Below, in pieces: positions 52,977 through 62,189 of a stretch of DNA of 64,000 nucleotides (positions within the stretch are counted from its first letter, which is position 1; every line of letters starts with the position of its first letter). The translations under genes and the position numbers were made by a program. Source of the stretch: an uncultured Cyclobacteriaceae bacterium. Its GTDB lineage: Bacteria > Bacteroidota > Bacteroidia > Cytophagales > Cyclobacteriaceae. The DNA lies in NCBI GenBank assembly GCA_947492745.1, contig CANLOE010000006.1, positions 58,294 to 122,293 on the forward strand, written 5' to 3'. The notes beneath the pieces are model-generated. The model was not told the DNA's origin. It made no database searches and was given only the letters and a program-made list of their open reading frames with translations.

Positions 52977-55900
52977 ATGTTGAAAACCTTATATCGCGCA
53001 CTTAATGTAAGACCAGATGAGGAAAATCAGGTACTCTTACTGTTATGTAAGGGTTTTTTCATGGGGATATTTGTAGCTACCTATCAGATAACAGCTGAGA
53101 CCATATTTTTGGACCGCCTTGGACACCTATTATTGAGAGAAGCCATGTTTGCATCGGGTGTTCTCGGAGTTTTTACCACAGCGTTATTTGCTTACTTTCA
53201 GAACAGGGTCGCTTACTCTAAACTGGCCATACTCAATCTACTTTTCGTTTTTCTGTTTACCCTAGGGCTCTACATAGCGATGTACCACAGTCATTCCAGT
53301 TGGATGGATTACTTCGTATTTCTCATGTTCATCATGACCACACCCATACTTGCGGTAATTTTGTTGGGATTCTGGGGAGTATTTGGAAGGATGTTCGACC
53401 TAAGGCAATCCAAAAGAATTATAGGTGGCATCGACGTAGGGCAGATACTTGCCGCGATCTTGGCTTCATTTTCCGTCCCATTTATCAGTCAGTTTGTCTC
53501 GGAAACCTTGGACCTACTGATGATCAGTTGTGGTAGTATACTGATTTCCCTATTGTTTTTGGTAGCCATTACCCGAAAGCACTCCATCGATAAAGAACTG
53601 AAAGATCATCGTGTCGAAGTAAAACAAGAGACCACCTATATGAAATTGTCCAAAGACAATTATGTAGTGCTGCTATCCACTTTTTTGGCACTCTCTATAA
53701 TAACCTTCACCTTCGTCGACTACACCTTTAAAGAAGTCATACAAGATCAGTATCAAGATCAAGGCAGCTTACGGGACTTTCTAGGTATATTCAATGGTTC
53801 AGTACTGATATTCAGTTTGTTGTTACAGACCTTCGTCAACGATAAGATCATAGCCGACTACGGACTCAAAGCGCCTTTATTGATTTTGCCTATAATACTG
53901 GGGATATTCACCTTGATGGCTGTTTTCTCAGGGCACTATTTTGGTTACAGTATCCATGGCAATGAGGCAGACTTTTTTTGGTTCTTCCTGTTTATCTCAT
54001 TGAGCAAACTCTTCAACGCTTCGCTGAGAGAGTCCATGGAAAATCCCTCTTTCAAGCTGTACTTTATGCCATTGGACATAAAATTCCGATTCAATATACA
54101 AGCTAAAGTAGAAGGGGTGATCAATGAAATGGCACGCCTGTTTGCGGGAGTGCTGATATTGACCTTACCCTTACTTTCATTCTTTGAGCTTATTCATTAC
54201 TCTTATACCATAATAACATTTATTGGCCTCTATTTCTTGATTATCGGCAAGCTCTACAACAAGTACCGTTATAAAATAAAGCAGAAGCTCGAAAAAAGTA
54301 AAAACACGGAAAGACAGGACAGTAAAAAAGATATGATTGTCCGCTACTTGAAAAAGGGTCTTCTTCGAAATATACCCGGAAAGACTATTTTCTCCTTCAA
54401 ACTACTGGAGAAAATAGACCCCGCTACCGTAGAAGGCAGCGTTCATCTGATGATGAAACACAACTCTGAAGATGTCCGCGAATTTGCACAGCAGAAAATC
54501 GATGAAATCAAGGGACTATCCATATCTGAGCGCTATATCATCCCCTTGAACAGTGAAAACGAACAGGAAAGAAGAGTGATAGAAACCCTCGAACTGGAGA
54601 ATATATTGATATCAGGGAATGTTACCTACGAAAGAGTGGAAAAGCTCAGTAAATCAGATGATAACGATGATCGGCAATACGCAGCGGAACTTATTGGAAG
54701 CTTTACGGAAAGCGTTCATATCTCCTCACTAATAGAGCTGCTTCATGATAGAGTTCCCGCAGTGCGGTTCGCAGCTATCAAAACAGCGCGTAAGAAAAAC
54801 AGTTCTGAAGTTATCAGCGCATTGATCTATAGCCTGGATTCACCCACTTTCAGTAATGCAGCCATGGCTATACTCATCACCATCGGTCAGCCATGGCTGC
54901 CTGTACTGGATGCAGCCTACTATCGCACCGGACAGCAGCCGGAAGTCATGCGCAAGATCATAAAGATTTTCGGCCACATAGGAGGAGAAGAAGCCATTAA
55001 CCTTTTGTGGAATAAAATCGACTATCCTGATAGAGTGCTGGTTTCTCAGGTCATACTGGCTTTGGGAGAGTGCGGATTCAATGCAAATGTAGAACAAGCC
55101 TCTAGGATCAGGTTTGCCATCGAATCCGATATCAGTGATATCGCATGGAACCTCGCAGCACTCGGTGAACTCCCCGAAGTAGGCATCGTGGGTGAGCTCA
55201 AAGCAGCGCTCGAAGAGGAAAATAAGAGTGATATACAGCACATATACATGCTGCTCTCCATGATCTATGATAATAAATCCGTACAGCTGGTCAGGGAAAA
55301 TATAGAAAGCGATATCAACGAGAACATCACTTATGCCATAGAACTACTGGACGTGTTGCTTTCGGACGATCTAAAGCAAAAGATTATCCCGATACTGGAC
55401 GATCTCAGTGATAGTGAAAAATCCAGAAAACTGGAAATTTTCTTTCCAAGGGAAAAACTGGAACCCTATGAAATGCTCAAGAATATCATTAACAGAGATT
55501 TCAACCAATCCAACCGGTGGTCCAAAGCCTGCGCACTTTACCAAATAGGGATATCACGGATCAGTAAGTACAAAGACCACTTGATAGCCAATCTGTTCAA
55601 TCCGGACCTACTTATACGAGAAGTATCGGCATGGGCCATATACCAAATGTCCGAGGAGTCGTATCACTTTCATGTAGCTAGACTGCCCGGTCAGGTACGT
55701 CAAGAGCTGGACGAAGTACTGGTATACAAAAGGCACATGCTGAAGATAGACCAGATATTTTTCCTGAAAAGTATACCCTTGTTCTCTAAAGTATCCGGAT
55801 TTCTACTGGCTAAAATTACCGATTACTCCGAAGAACTTCAGATAAAAGAAGGGGAAAACCATGTGATTGTAGAAAGGTTCATTGGTTATTTTTATATGGT

Positions 55901-56120
55901 ATATAAGGGAGAGGTCAACCTTTATAATAAAAGAAAAGGTACCAGCCACTTGGGGCAAAAAGCTTTTGTTGGAGAACTGTTTCATCATGACTACAATAAA
56001 GAAAACAATTTTATCATCGCGCTACAGGATACTACACTGCTGAGGGTCAGTAAAGAGCGTTTTTACGAGCTACTATCAAATGATATCGATTTTGCGGAAA
56101 AGGTGATTTCCAGTATGTAA
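52977..56120 (+). CDS. Transporter-like membrane domain fused to HEAT repeats and a cyclic-nucleotide-binding-fold domain
   Basis: 1047 residues in three parts. Residues 1-430 hold about 12 hydrophobic helices of MFS/ATP-ADP-translocase (Npt-like) type, with GFWGVFGRMFDLRQSKRIIG then GIDVGQILAAIL. Residues 540-900 are HEAT-like repeats (DDRQYAAELIGSFTES, VPAVRFAAIKTARKK). Residues 925-1047 resemble a cNMP-binding domain (FFLKSIPLFSKVSGFLLAKI, YMVYKGEVNLY, AFVGELFHHDYNKENNFIIA). The arginine that contacts the cyclic phosphate in canonical domains is not seen in that loop, so classical cAMP binding is doubtful. It lies upstream of the STAND gene on the same strand (193 bp) and may be a membrane sensor or scaffold for it. 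Confidence 0.85.
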   Translation: MLKTLYRALNVRPDEENQVLLLLCKGFFMGIFVATYQITAETIFLDRLGHLLLREAMFASGVLGVFTTALFAYFQNRVAYSKLAILNLLFVFLFTLGLYIAMYHSHSSWMDYFVFLMFIMTTPILAVILLGFWGVFGRMFDLRQSKRIIGGIDVGQILAAILASFSVPFISQFVSETLDLLMISCGSILISLLFLVAITRKHSIDKELKDHRVEVKQETTYMKLSKDNYVVLLSTFLALSIITFTFVDYTFKEVIQDQYQDQGSLRDFLGIFNGSVLIFSLLLQTFVNDKIIADYGLKAPLLILPIILGIFTLMAVFSGHYFGYSIHGNEADFFWFFLFISLSKLFNASLRESMENPSFKLYFMPLDIKFRFNIQAKVEGVINEMARLFAGVLILTLPLLSFFELIHYSYTIITFIGLYFLIIGKLYNKYRYKIKQKLEKSKNTERQDSKKDMIVRYLKKGLLRNIPGKTIFSFKLLEKIDPATVEGSVHLMMKHNSEDVREFAQQKIDEIKGLSISERYIIPLNSENEQERRVIETLELENILISGNVTYERVEKLSKSDDNDDRQYAAELIGSFTESVHISSLIELLHDRVPAVRFAAIKTARKKNSSEVISALIYSLDSPTFSNAAMAILITIGQPWLPVLDAAYYRTGQQPEVMRKIIKIFGHIGGEEAINLLWNKIDYPDRVLVSQVILALGECGFNANVEQASRIRFAIESDISDIAWNLAALGELPEVGIVGELKAALEEENKSDIQHIYMLLSMIYDNKSVQLVRENIESDINENITYAIELLDVLLSDDLKQKIIPILDDLSDSEKSRKLEIFFPREKLEPYEMLKNIINRDFNQSNRWSKACALYQIGISRISKYKDHLIANLFNPDLLIREVSAWAIYQMSEESYHFHVARLPGQVRQELDEVLVYKRHMLKIDQIFFLKSIPLFSKVSGFLLAKITDYSEELQIKEGENHVIVERFIGYFYMVYKGEVNLYNKRKGTSHLGQKAFVGELFHHDYNKENNFIIALQDTTLLRVSKERFYELLSNDIDFAEKVISSM

Positions 56121-56313
56121 AAACAGTAAAGTCAATATATTTGATATTCAGTCATTTAAAAAAACACTTTGTAAAGTATGCGGGATGTCGTATTTTGAAG
56201 TAATACTTGCGGATGGACTTCTTTCGGAAAGGAATAGTGTGATTGTTTGTTAAATTTGGGAATACTGGATTTTTTATGTGTCAAAAAGCCATTGAAATAT
56301 AAGTTTCATCAAT

Positions 56314-59300
56314 ATGCTTGATTACGATATACATACTGATGGAGAACTATCCCCATTAAGAAAGGAGCATATGGGAGAAGGCGAACTTATCAATCCCTTC
56401 CCAGGGCTGCGTCCTTTTTCTATGGATGAAAGCCATCTCTTTTTTGGAAGAGAAGGGCATACCGATGAGTTATTGTTGAAACTTGCGAAAAATAGGTTCG
56501 TCGCTGTTATGGGCTTCTCCGGTAGTGGTAAGTCCTCTTTATTATATTGTGGGCTGGTACCCGTGCTCTATGGTGGTTTTGTTGTAGATAGGGGAGCAGA
56601 CTGGAAGATAATCAGTGTTAGGCCAGGCACAGAACCTCTGGAAAATCTAGCAGAAGGTATTATCAGCTGTGAAAAAGGTTATTCCGAATATACGGAGAAA
56701 GAAGTCAGGATAAAAAAATCCATCGCTACTTCTATACTCAGAGCGGGACCTAATGGCATCTCCGAATTGACAAAATTTGTATTGGATGGACCCGATCAGA
56801 ATTTTTTCATTCTTATCGACCAGTTTGAAGAACTTTTCCGCTATAAAGACAATAAGGACAGGAATATACAGGAAACGACCACAGTTTATGTGGATTTATT
56901 GTTACAGGCAATAAAGCAACAAGAGGTTCCGGTGTACATAGCGATTACCATGAGGTCCGACTATATCGGCGAATGTGCACAATTCTCAGGCCTGACCCAG
57001 ATTATCAACGACAGCAATTATCTGGTGCCGCAAATGACGCGCAAACAAAAAAGAATAGCCATCGAAGGTCCCATAGCTGTCGGTGGTGGTAGAATATCCA
57101 GGCGTTTGGTCAAAAAACTTCTGACCGATATTGGTGATAATCAAGATCAGCTTCCCGTTATGCAACATGCCATGATGCGTACTTGGAACTACTGGTTACA
57201 GTACAGGGAGAAAGGGGAACCTATTGACATCCGTCACTACAACGCTGTGGGGCGAATCTCCGAGGCGCTGTCCCTACATGCCAATGAGGCTTACGACGAA
57301 CTCAGCGAAAACGAGAAAAAGATAGCCGAGAAGATGTTCAAATCCTTAACTGAAAAAACAGGTGATAACTTGGGAGTGCGCAAGGCAGTAAAGTTAAAGG
57401 ATATCGCAGCTATTGCAGCTACTGATGAAACTGCACTGGTAAAAGTAATCGATTGTTTCAGGAAGCCGGGACGTTCATTATTGATGCCCATGGCAGGTAC
57501 GGCCCTTCATGGAGAGTCCCTCATTGAAATCTCGCACGAAAGCCTGATGAGAATATGGAACAGGCTGAAGACATGGGTACAAGAGGAATACGAGTCCTCA
57601 CAGATGTATAAACGCATATCCTTGGCCGCCGCCATGTATCAAATCGGTAAGACAGGATTATGGAGGCCGCCAGACCTACAACTGGCACTGAACTGGCAGA
57701 AAAAACAAATGCCGACCCGGCTCTGGGCCAAACGGTATGACGACACCTTCGAAAGAGCCATCGTTTTTTTGGATACCAGTAGAGTCACCTACGAAGCAGA
57801 GCAGAAAAACCAGGAAATGCTCCAAAAACGATTGCTGAGCCGAGCTAAAGTAGTAGCGATCGTATTTGGTGCATTGGCAGTTATATCTGTAGTCTTCTTT
57901 TTGCTGGCGGTCAATCGACAGTTGCAAGCAGAAGAGAATTATCGCCTTGCCGAGGAAAACAAAGAAAAAGCAGAGCAGGAAAAACTCAATGCCATCGCCC
58001 AGGAAAAAGTAGCTGAGCAGCAAACCCTCATCGCACTAGAGAAAAAAGAAGACCTCGAAAAAGCTAACTTAGAGCTGGAAAATGCCCTGTTGGAAACAGA
58101 AACCCAGAAAAACAGAGCAGAACAAAAGACGCTCGAAGCACTCTATCAAAAAAGCGAAGCGGAAAGGGCCGAAATCATAGCGGAGGAAAACAGGGCTCTC
58201 GCCAATGACAATTCAAAATTTGCATTAGAACAAGCCAGTAGGGCCGATAGACTCTACTTTTTGCAGTTGGCACAGGCCATGTCCGTAAAATCGCTACAAC
58301 TGGAAGACGATAACCTTAAAGGACTGTTAGCAAAGCAGGCTTATGAATTTAATGAAGAGTATACGGGCAAGAAATTCGATCCCTACATATATGATGGATT
58401 GTATTATGCATTGTCCCATATCGACGGTAGAGCCTACAATACAGTGACAGCGCATAGAAATGCTGTCAAGACACTTACTTTTGATCGTGAAGGTGCACAT
58501 TATTATAGTTCGGGCAGTGATGGGAAGATCATGAAATCGGATTTTCTGGGAACTAAAGGGAAGCAAGGGATACTTATAGATCAAAACAACTTTTCAAACA
58601 AGATTCTCAAGATAGATCAGGTCAGTGGCACCATGCTTGTAGCCAGTGATTCTTCCTATTTACAGATTTATAACATAAACGCCCTGGACAAAGCTGTCCG
58701 AAAAGTGAGGCTAGGGAAAGGGGGAATCAGAGATATCGTATTCAGCCCCGATAACAGAGGCTTCTATGCGCTGACCAGTGAGAAGAAACTATGGTACTGT
58801 GGTCATGACCTTAACAGTCCCAAAGTCATGGACACCTTTGAGCTGAATGTCCAGTCAATGGCCATTTCCCCTACAGGTAATGCTTTGATGCTGGGCAGTG
58901 AGGAAGGACATTTGATGTATTTTGACCTTAGAAAGAATACCCTTGAGGTACTACTGTTGGAACATGGCAATCCCATACATAGCTTGGAATTCAACCCTTC
59001 GGCCAGTCACATCGCTATAGGAGACGAGAAAGGCGTTCTGAAACTATGGAACACGGAACTCTCCAAGGTGCAATATTTCTTAAAAGGACACAAATCACGG
59101 ATAAACGATGTCGCCTTTAGCCCTGACGGCAACATGTTGGCATCCGCAAGTTTTGATGGTACTATTCAAGTGTGGTTATTGGACGATATCGATGCCCTGC
59201 CCCTGACCTTCAAAGACAATGACTCTTTCGTCTGGGATATTGAATTTCATCCGAGTTCCGATTATATCCTCGCCGGTTGCGATGATGGTGAGATCAGGAT

Positions 59301-59445
59301 ATGGCCGACCGGAACACAGATTATGGCTGATGAGCTATGCGAGAAGCTAAAAAGAAATATGAGCCGTGAAGAATGGAAAAAGTATGTGGGAAAAGAAAGG
59401 GAATGGATGGAGACCTGCGAAAATTTGACAAAGAAAGATGAGTAG
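56314..59445 (+). CDS. Membrane-spanning STAND NTPase with coiled coil and WD40 propeller
   Basis: 1043 residues. An nSTAND-type NTPase starts at NPFPGLRPFSMDESHLFFGR. Walker A is GFSGSGKS (67-74), Walker B is FFILIDQFEEL (164-174), and an arginine sensor lies in ITMRSDYIGE (around 214). A single membrane helix (VVAIVFGALAVISVVFFLLA, about 513-532) follows, with basic residues before it. Next come a Glu/Lys-rich coiled coil (534-648) and six to seven WD40 units (from about 710) such as SRINDVAFSPDGNMLASASF. STAND proteins are signal-triggered oligomeric switches. Positive-inside topology would put the WD40 part in the periplasm. It overlaps the next gene by 8 bp. Confidence 0.9.
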   Translation: MLDYDIHTDGELSPLRKEHMGEGELINPFPGLRPFSMDESHLFFGREGHTDELLLKLAKNRFVAVMGFSGSGKSSLLYCGLVPVLYGGFVVDRGADWKIISVRPGTEPLENLAEGIISCEKGYSEYTEKEVRIKKSIATSILRAGPNGISELTKFVLDGPDQNFFILIDQFEELFRYKDNKDRNIQETTTVYVDLLLQAIKQQEVPVYIAITMRSDYIGECAQFSGLTQIINDSNYLVPQMTRKQKRIAIEGPIAVGGGRISRRLVKKLLTDIGDNQDQLPVMQHAMMRTWNYWLQYREKGEPIDIRHYNAVGRISEALSLHANEAYDELSENEKKIAEKMFKSLTEKTGDNLGVRKAVKLKDIAAIAATDETALVKVIDCFRKPGRSLLMPMAGTALHGESLIEISHESLMRIWNRLKTWVQEEYESSQMYKRISLAAAMYQIGKTGLWRPPDLQLALNWQKKQMPTRLWAKRYDDTFERAIVFLDTSRVTYEAEQKNQEMLQKRLLSRAKVVAIVFGALAVISVVFFLLAVNRQLQAEENYRLAEENKEKAEQEKLNAIAQEKVAEQQTLIALEKKEDLEKANLELENALLETETQKNRAEQKTLEALYQKSEAERAEIIAEENRALANDNSKFALEQASRADRLYFLQLAQAMSVKSLQLEDDNLKGLLAKQAYEFNEEYTGKKFDPYIYDGLYYALSHIDGRAYNTVTAHRNAVKTLTFDREGAHYYSSGSDGKIMKSDFLGTKGKQGILIDQNNFSNKILKIDQVSGTMLVASDSSYLQIYNINALDKAVRKVRLGKGGIRDIVFSPDNRGFYALTSEKKLWYCGHDLNSPKVMDTFELNVQSMAISPTGNALMLGSEEGHLMYFDLRKNTLEVLLLEHGNPIHSLEFNPSASHIAIGDEKGVLKLWNTELSKVQYFLKGHKSRINDVAFSPDGNMLASASFDGTIQVWLLDDIDALPLTFKDNDSFVWDIEFHPSSDYILAGCDDGEIRIWPTGTQIMADELCEKLKRNMSREEWKKYVGKEREWMETCENLTKKDE

Positions 59446-60562
59446 ACTTTTGGTTTTTCGGATGGGCATAACTTATGCCTTATGGATAATGACGATGAGT
59501 CGATGCTGGGCCATCAAAAACTGTTCGGATGTCTTGACAGAGGCACAGAATAACTATGATGCCGGGAAAATGTACGGTATACCCACCTTGTTGGAACCAT
59601 GTATTGCCAGTGGCTTTACCAAGAATGAAAAAGTGAGGGCCTACCGTTTGTTGACGATGACCTACCTGATTTTGGAGAATCCGGACAAAGCTGATGAAAG
59701 TTATTTGAAAATATTGAAACTCGACCCTGAGTATAAAGTGGGTGAAGAAGAAGATCCTATAGAGTTGGTATATATCAGCAGGAAATTCAAAACGACACCC
59801 ATACTGTCATTAAATTACGGTAAAATAGGTGCTAATCTGACTTATGTCGATATTATCAACAACTATGGAGTAGGCAATCGGGTCGATAGCGAGGAAAGGT
59901 ATAGCTCGGGGCTAGGTTTCCAGTTTGGGGCAGGCCTTGAGATCAATCTGAACAATCATATGTCCATAGGGTTTGAGGCCTTGTATGACCAGAAGCGCTA
60001 CCGATTCGAAAACCGCCTTTTCAATAGAGATGTGATGACGCTCAGTGAAACATTGTCCTTTATCAGTTTTCCTATGTATTTCAAATATACCATCGATAGA
60101 AAACATCATCAGCCCTTTTTTTACGCCGGGCTGAATACGAGCATGCTGCTCAGCAGTCGGGGCAATGCAGCCTACATCAATAGGTCTTTGGCTACCGGAG
60201 AACTGCCCGTCACCGATTCTGATATTGATATGGGACCATTAAGAAAATCTATCGGTAATGCACTGCTATTCGGTATCGGCACCCGCTATAGGATAGGCTA
60301 CAGCTACATCTCAGCTGAGCTGAGGTATCAGATAGGTCAGAACAATCTTTTGCAGACGGACCGCCAATACGATGACGGTTCAACTGATGACCCGGCAAAC
60401 GAGCTTCTTTACAGATATGCTTTCGTCAGTGATGATTTTAGTATAAACTCGGCACTTGTACTCTTTGGGTTTACGAAACCCTTATATAGGGCAAGAAAAA
60501 TAGAGAAAGGAGAGACCGGCCGATTTTTGAAAAGGCTGTTCCGGTCAAAAAACAAAAAATGA
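59438..60562 (+). CDS. Outer-membrane beta-barrel protein with N-terminal repeat-like region
   Basis: 374 residues starting inside the last 8 bp of the STAND gene, so translation is coupled. A signal-like N terminus (MGITYALWIMTMSRCWA) precedes a short helical, TPR-like segment (KVRAYRLLTMTYLILENPDK, DESYLKILKLDPEYK). The rest is beta-barrel-like: LSLNYGKIGANLTYVDI, LGFQFGAGLEINLNNHMSIG, YFKYTIDRKHHQPFFYAGLN and ISAELRYQIGQNNLL. The very basic tail (RARKIEKGETGRFLKRLFRS) is unusual and would lie in the periplasm. Proteins of this shape in Bacteroidota often accompany surface proteins. A direct role with the STAND protein is inferred from the overlap only. Confidence 0.8.
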   Translation: MSRLLVFRMGITYALWIMTMSRCWAIKNCSDVLTEAQNNYDAGKMYGIPTLLEPCIASGFTKNEKVRAYRLLTMTYLILENPDKADESYLKILKLDPEYKVGEEEDPIELVYISRKFKTTPILSLNYGKIGANLTYVDIINNYGVGNRVDSEERYSSGLGFQFGAGLEINLNNHMSIGFEALYDQKRYRFENRLFNRDVMTLSETLSFISFPMYFKYTIDRKHHQPFFYAGLNTSMLLSSRGNAAYINRSLATGELPVTDSDIDMGPLRKSIGNALLFGIGTRYRIGYSYISAELRYQIGQNNLLQTDRQYDDGSTDDPANELLYRYAFVSDDFSINSALVLFGFTKPLYRARKIEKGETGRFLKRLFRSKNKK

Positions 60563-61785
60563 AAATAGCTATAAATATAACTTGGAGAACTGCCGCTCTT
60601 TTCTGGATTTTTTTTGGAGCATCTTGTAGTCTTGGTAATGTTGAACCGAGGTTTGAAGCATACTTTGTCAAGTATTACGGAGAGGATGGAAATCAAAGCG
60701 GAAGTGACGTGAAGCAAACAGCCGATGGTGGCTATGTGCTTATAGGTTCTACCCAAGTGGACAATGAGGCTTCGCAAGTGCTACTGGTAAAAGTGGATGA
60801 AGAAGGTAATCAGCAATGGCAGCGAAGCTTTGGGGGAGAGAGGAATAAGGCAGGTGTAGCCCTAGTCGTCTTAGCAGACGGCAGTATGGTCTTGGCGGCA
60901 AATTCAGAAAATGAGAATGGCCGTCAGGATATTTTGTTGATCAAGACCAATGCACTTGGAGAAGAACAGAAAAGACTCATTCTGGGTACTCCGGTATCCG
61001 ATGAGACCATAGAGGACCTGACCCTAACCGATGAGGGCAGGCTATTGATATCGGGTACGTCCAATGATATCGATGAAATCACCGATAAAAACACCTATGA
61101 TTTTTATTTTCCCAGAGCAGACCTGGACCTGGTTTCCGAGATAAATACGGCATCTTGGCTGGGAAGGTATGGCATAGATGCCGAAGACCGCCTGAGTGCA
61201 GGGGTTCAAAAAGAAGATGGGGAGTTCCTGATGTTTGGTACTTCCAATGCCACTCCACCCGACGGTTCCCAACTGGAAAGTACCAATATTGTAGTTATTG
61301 ATGTCAATAGTATAGGAGTATCCAGAGGAGGAATCTCGTATTATGGAACCCGTTTCAGTGATAAGTGTTCTGATGTAGCGCTTACCTCTGATGGAGGATT
61401 CGGTATTATCGGGACTTCGAAGAACAACAACGCCAGTGAAGCTATTTTTATCAGACTAAGGAATGACGGTAGCGTCATCACTCAGAGAACTATTGATACC
61501 AATGCCAATATAGACGCAGAATCCATTACCGAAGCTGTCAATGGAGGGTTTGTCATCACAGGTAATCAGCAGGTCAATGGAGTAAACAATATCTATCTGG
61601 CTAAACTGGATAACTTAGGTAATTTGATCTGGGAAAGGTCATTCGGTGGGATCGATGAAGACAGGGCAGGCAGAATAGTGCAACTAAACGATGGTAGTTT
61701 GGTGTTTATAGGTACGGTCACATTGGACAAGCAGACAAAAATGTGCCTCATCAAAACAGATAGTAATGGTGAGCAAAAGCCATAA
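60559..61785 (+). CDS. Lipoprotein with seven beta-propeller-type repeats
   Basis: 408 residues, overlapping the previous gene by 4 bp (ATGA). The signal ends in the lipobox FFGASCSLG, with the cysteine near residue 23. I count seven repeats built on DGG-[YF]-hydrophobic-GTS patterns: ADGGYVLIGST, ADGSMVLAANS, DEGRLLISGTS, EDGEFLMFGTS, SDGGFGIIGTS, VNGGFVITGNQ and NDGSLVFIGTV. Most are followed by a VKVD-EEGN or AKLDNLGN strand turn. This predicts a seven-bladed propeller anchored in the outer or inner membrane. No enzyme motif is seen. The tight coupling suggests it acts with the barrel and the STAND protein. Confidence 0.82.
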   Translation: MKIAINITWRTAALFWIFFGASCSLGNVEPRFEAYFVKYYGEDGNQSGSDVKQTADGGYVLIGSTQVDNEASQVLLVKVDEEGNQQWQRSFGGERNKAGVALVVLADGSMVLAANSENENGRQDILLIKTNALGEEQKRLILGTPVSDETIEDLTLTDEGRLLISGTSNDIDEITDKNTYDFYFPRADLDLVSEINTASWLGRYGIDAEDRLSAGVQKEDGEFLMFGTSNATPPDGSQLESTNIVVIDVNSIGVSRGGISYYGTRFSDKCSDVALTSDGGFGIIGTSKNNNASEAIFIRLRNDGSVITQRTIDTNANIDAESITEAVNGGFVITGNQQVNGVNNIYLAKLDNLGNLIWERSFGGIDEDRAGRIVQLNDGSLVFIGTVTLDKQTKMCLIKTDSNGEQKP

Positions 61786-61800
61786 TAAAGATGGATACGA

Positions 61801-62004
61801 GAGACTGTTTTGTACCTCTTTTGTTTTCTCATGTTCTTCTTTTGATGTACGATTTCGCTGAAAACCCCGCTGCTATATTCGTCAATGACGCCCACGCAGC
61901 AGGCTGGCCCCTTCGTTAATAATGTTCTCAAGGACATTTTCATAACGCTTGGTCCTACTCGAAATTAATGATAACAAATTTTTAAAATAATCCCAAACAG
62001 TCTT
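61801..62004 (-). mobile_element. R1 element, inverted, about 204 bp
   Basis: Ends GAGACTGTTTTG and CAAACAGTCTT. On the minus strand it carries GAGTAGGACCAAGCGTTATG, GTCCTTGAGAACATTATTAA and CGAAGGGGCCAGCCTGCTGC, closest to the copy at 5175. It begins 16 bp after the propeller lipoprotein stop and separates that gene from the adhesin gene. No clear target duplication. Confidence 0.78.
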
Positions 62005-62189
62005 ATAAGAGAGGTTTTTTGACATCTGTCTTAGTGAGTAACAAAGCTTTTATATGTATGGTATTGAGATATAGGAGAGGACTGTCATAAATATGTAGAT
62101 TGTTTTTTTGGAAAGAGTCCTCATCATTACATGAGATAGATATGATAATGGAATATAATGGTTTAATGTATGGAGTTGATCGGTCACTT

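Noticed and set aside
54840..55241. 133-codon minus-strand ORF
   Set aside because: Antisense to the HEAT-repeat region of the 1047-residue protein.
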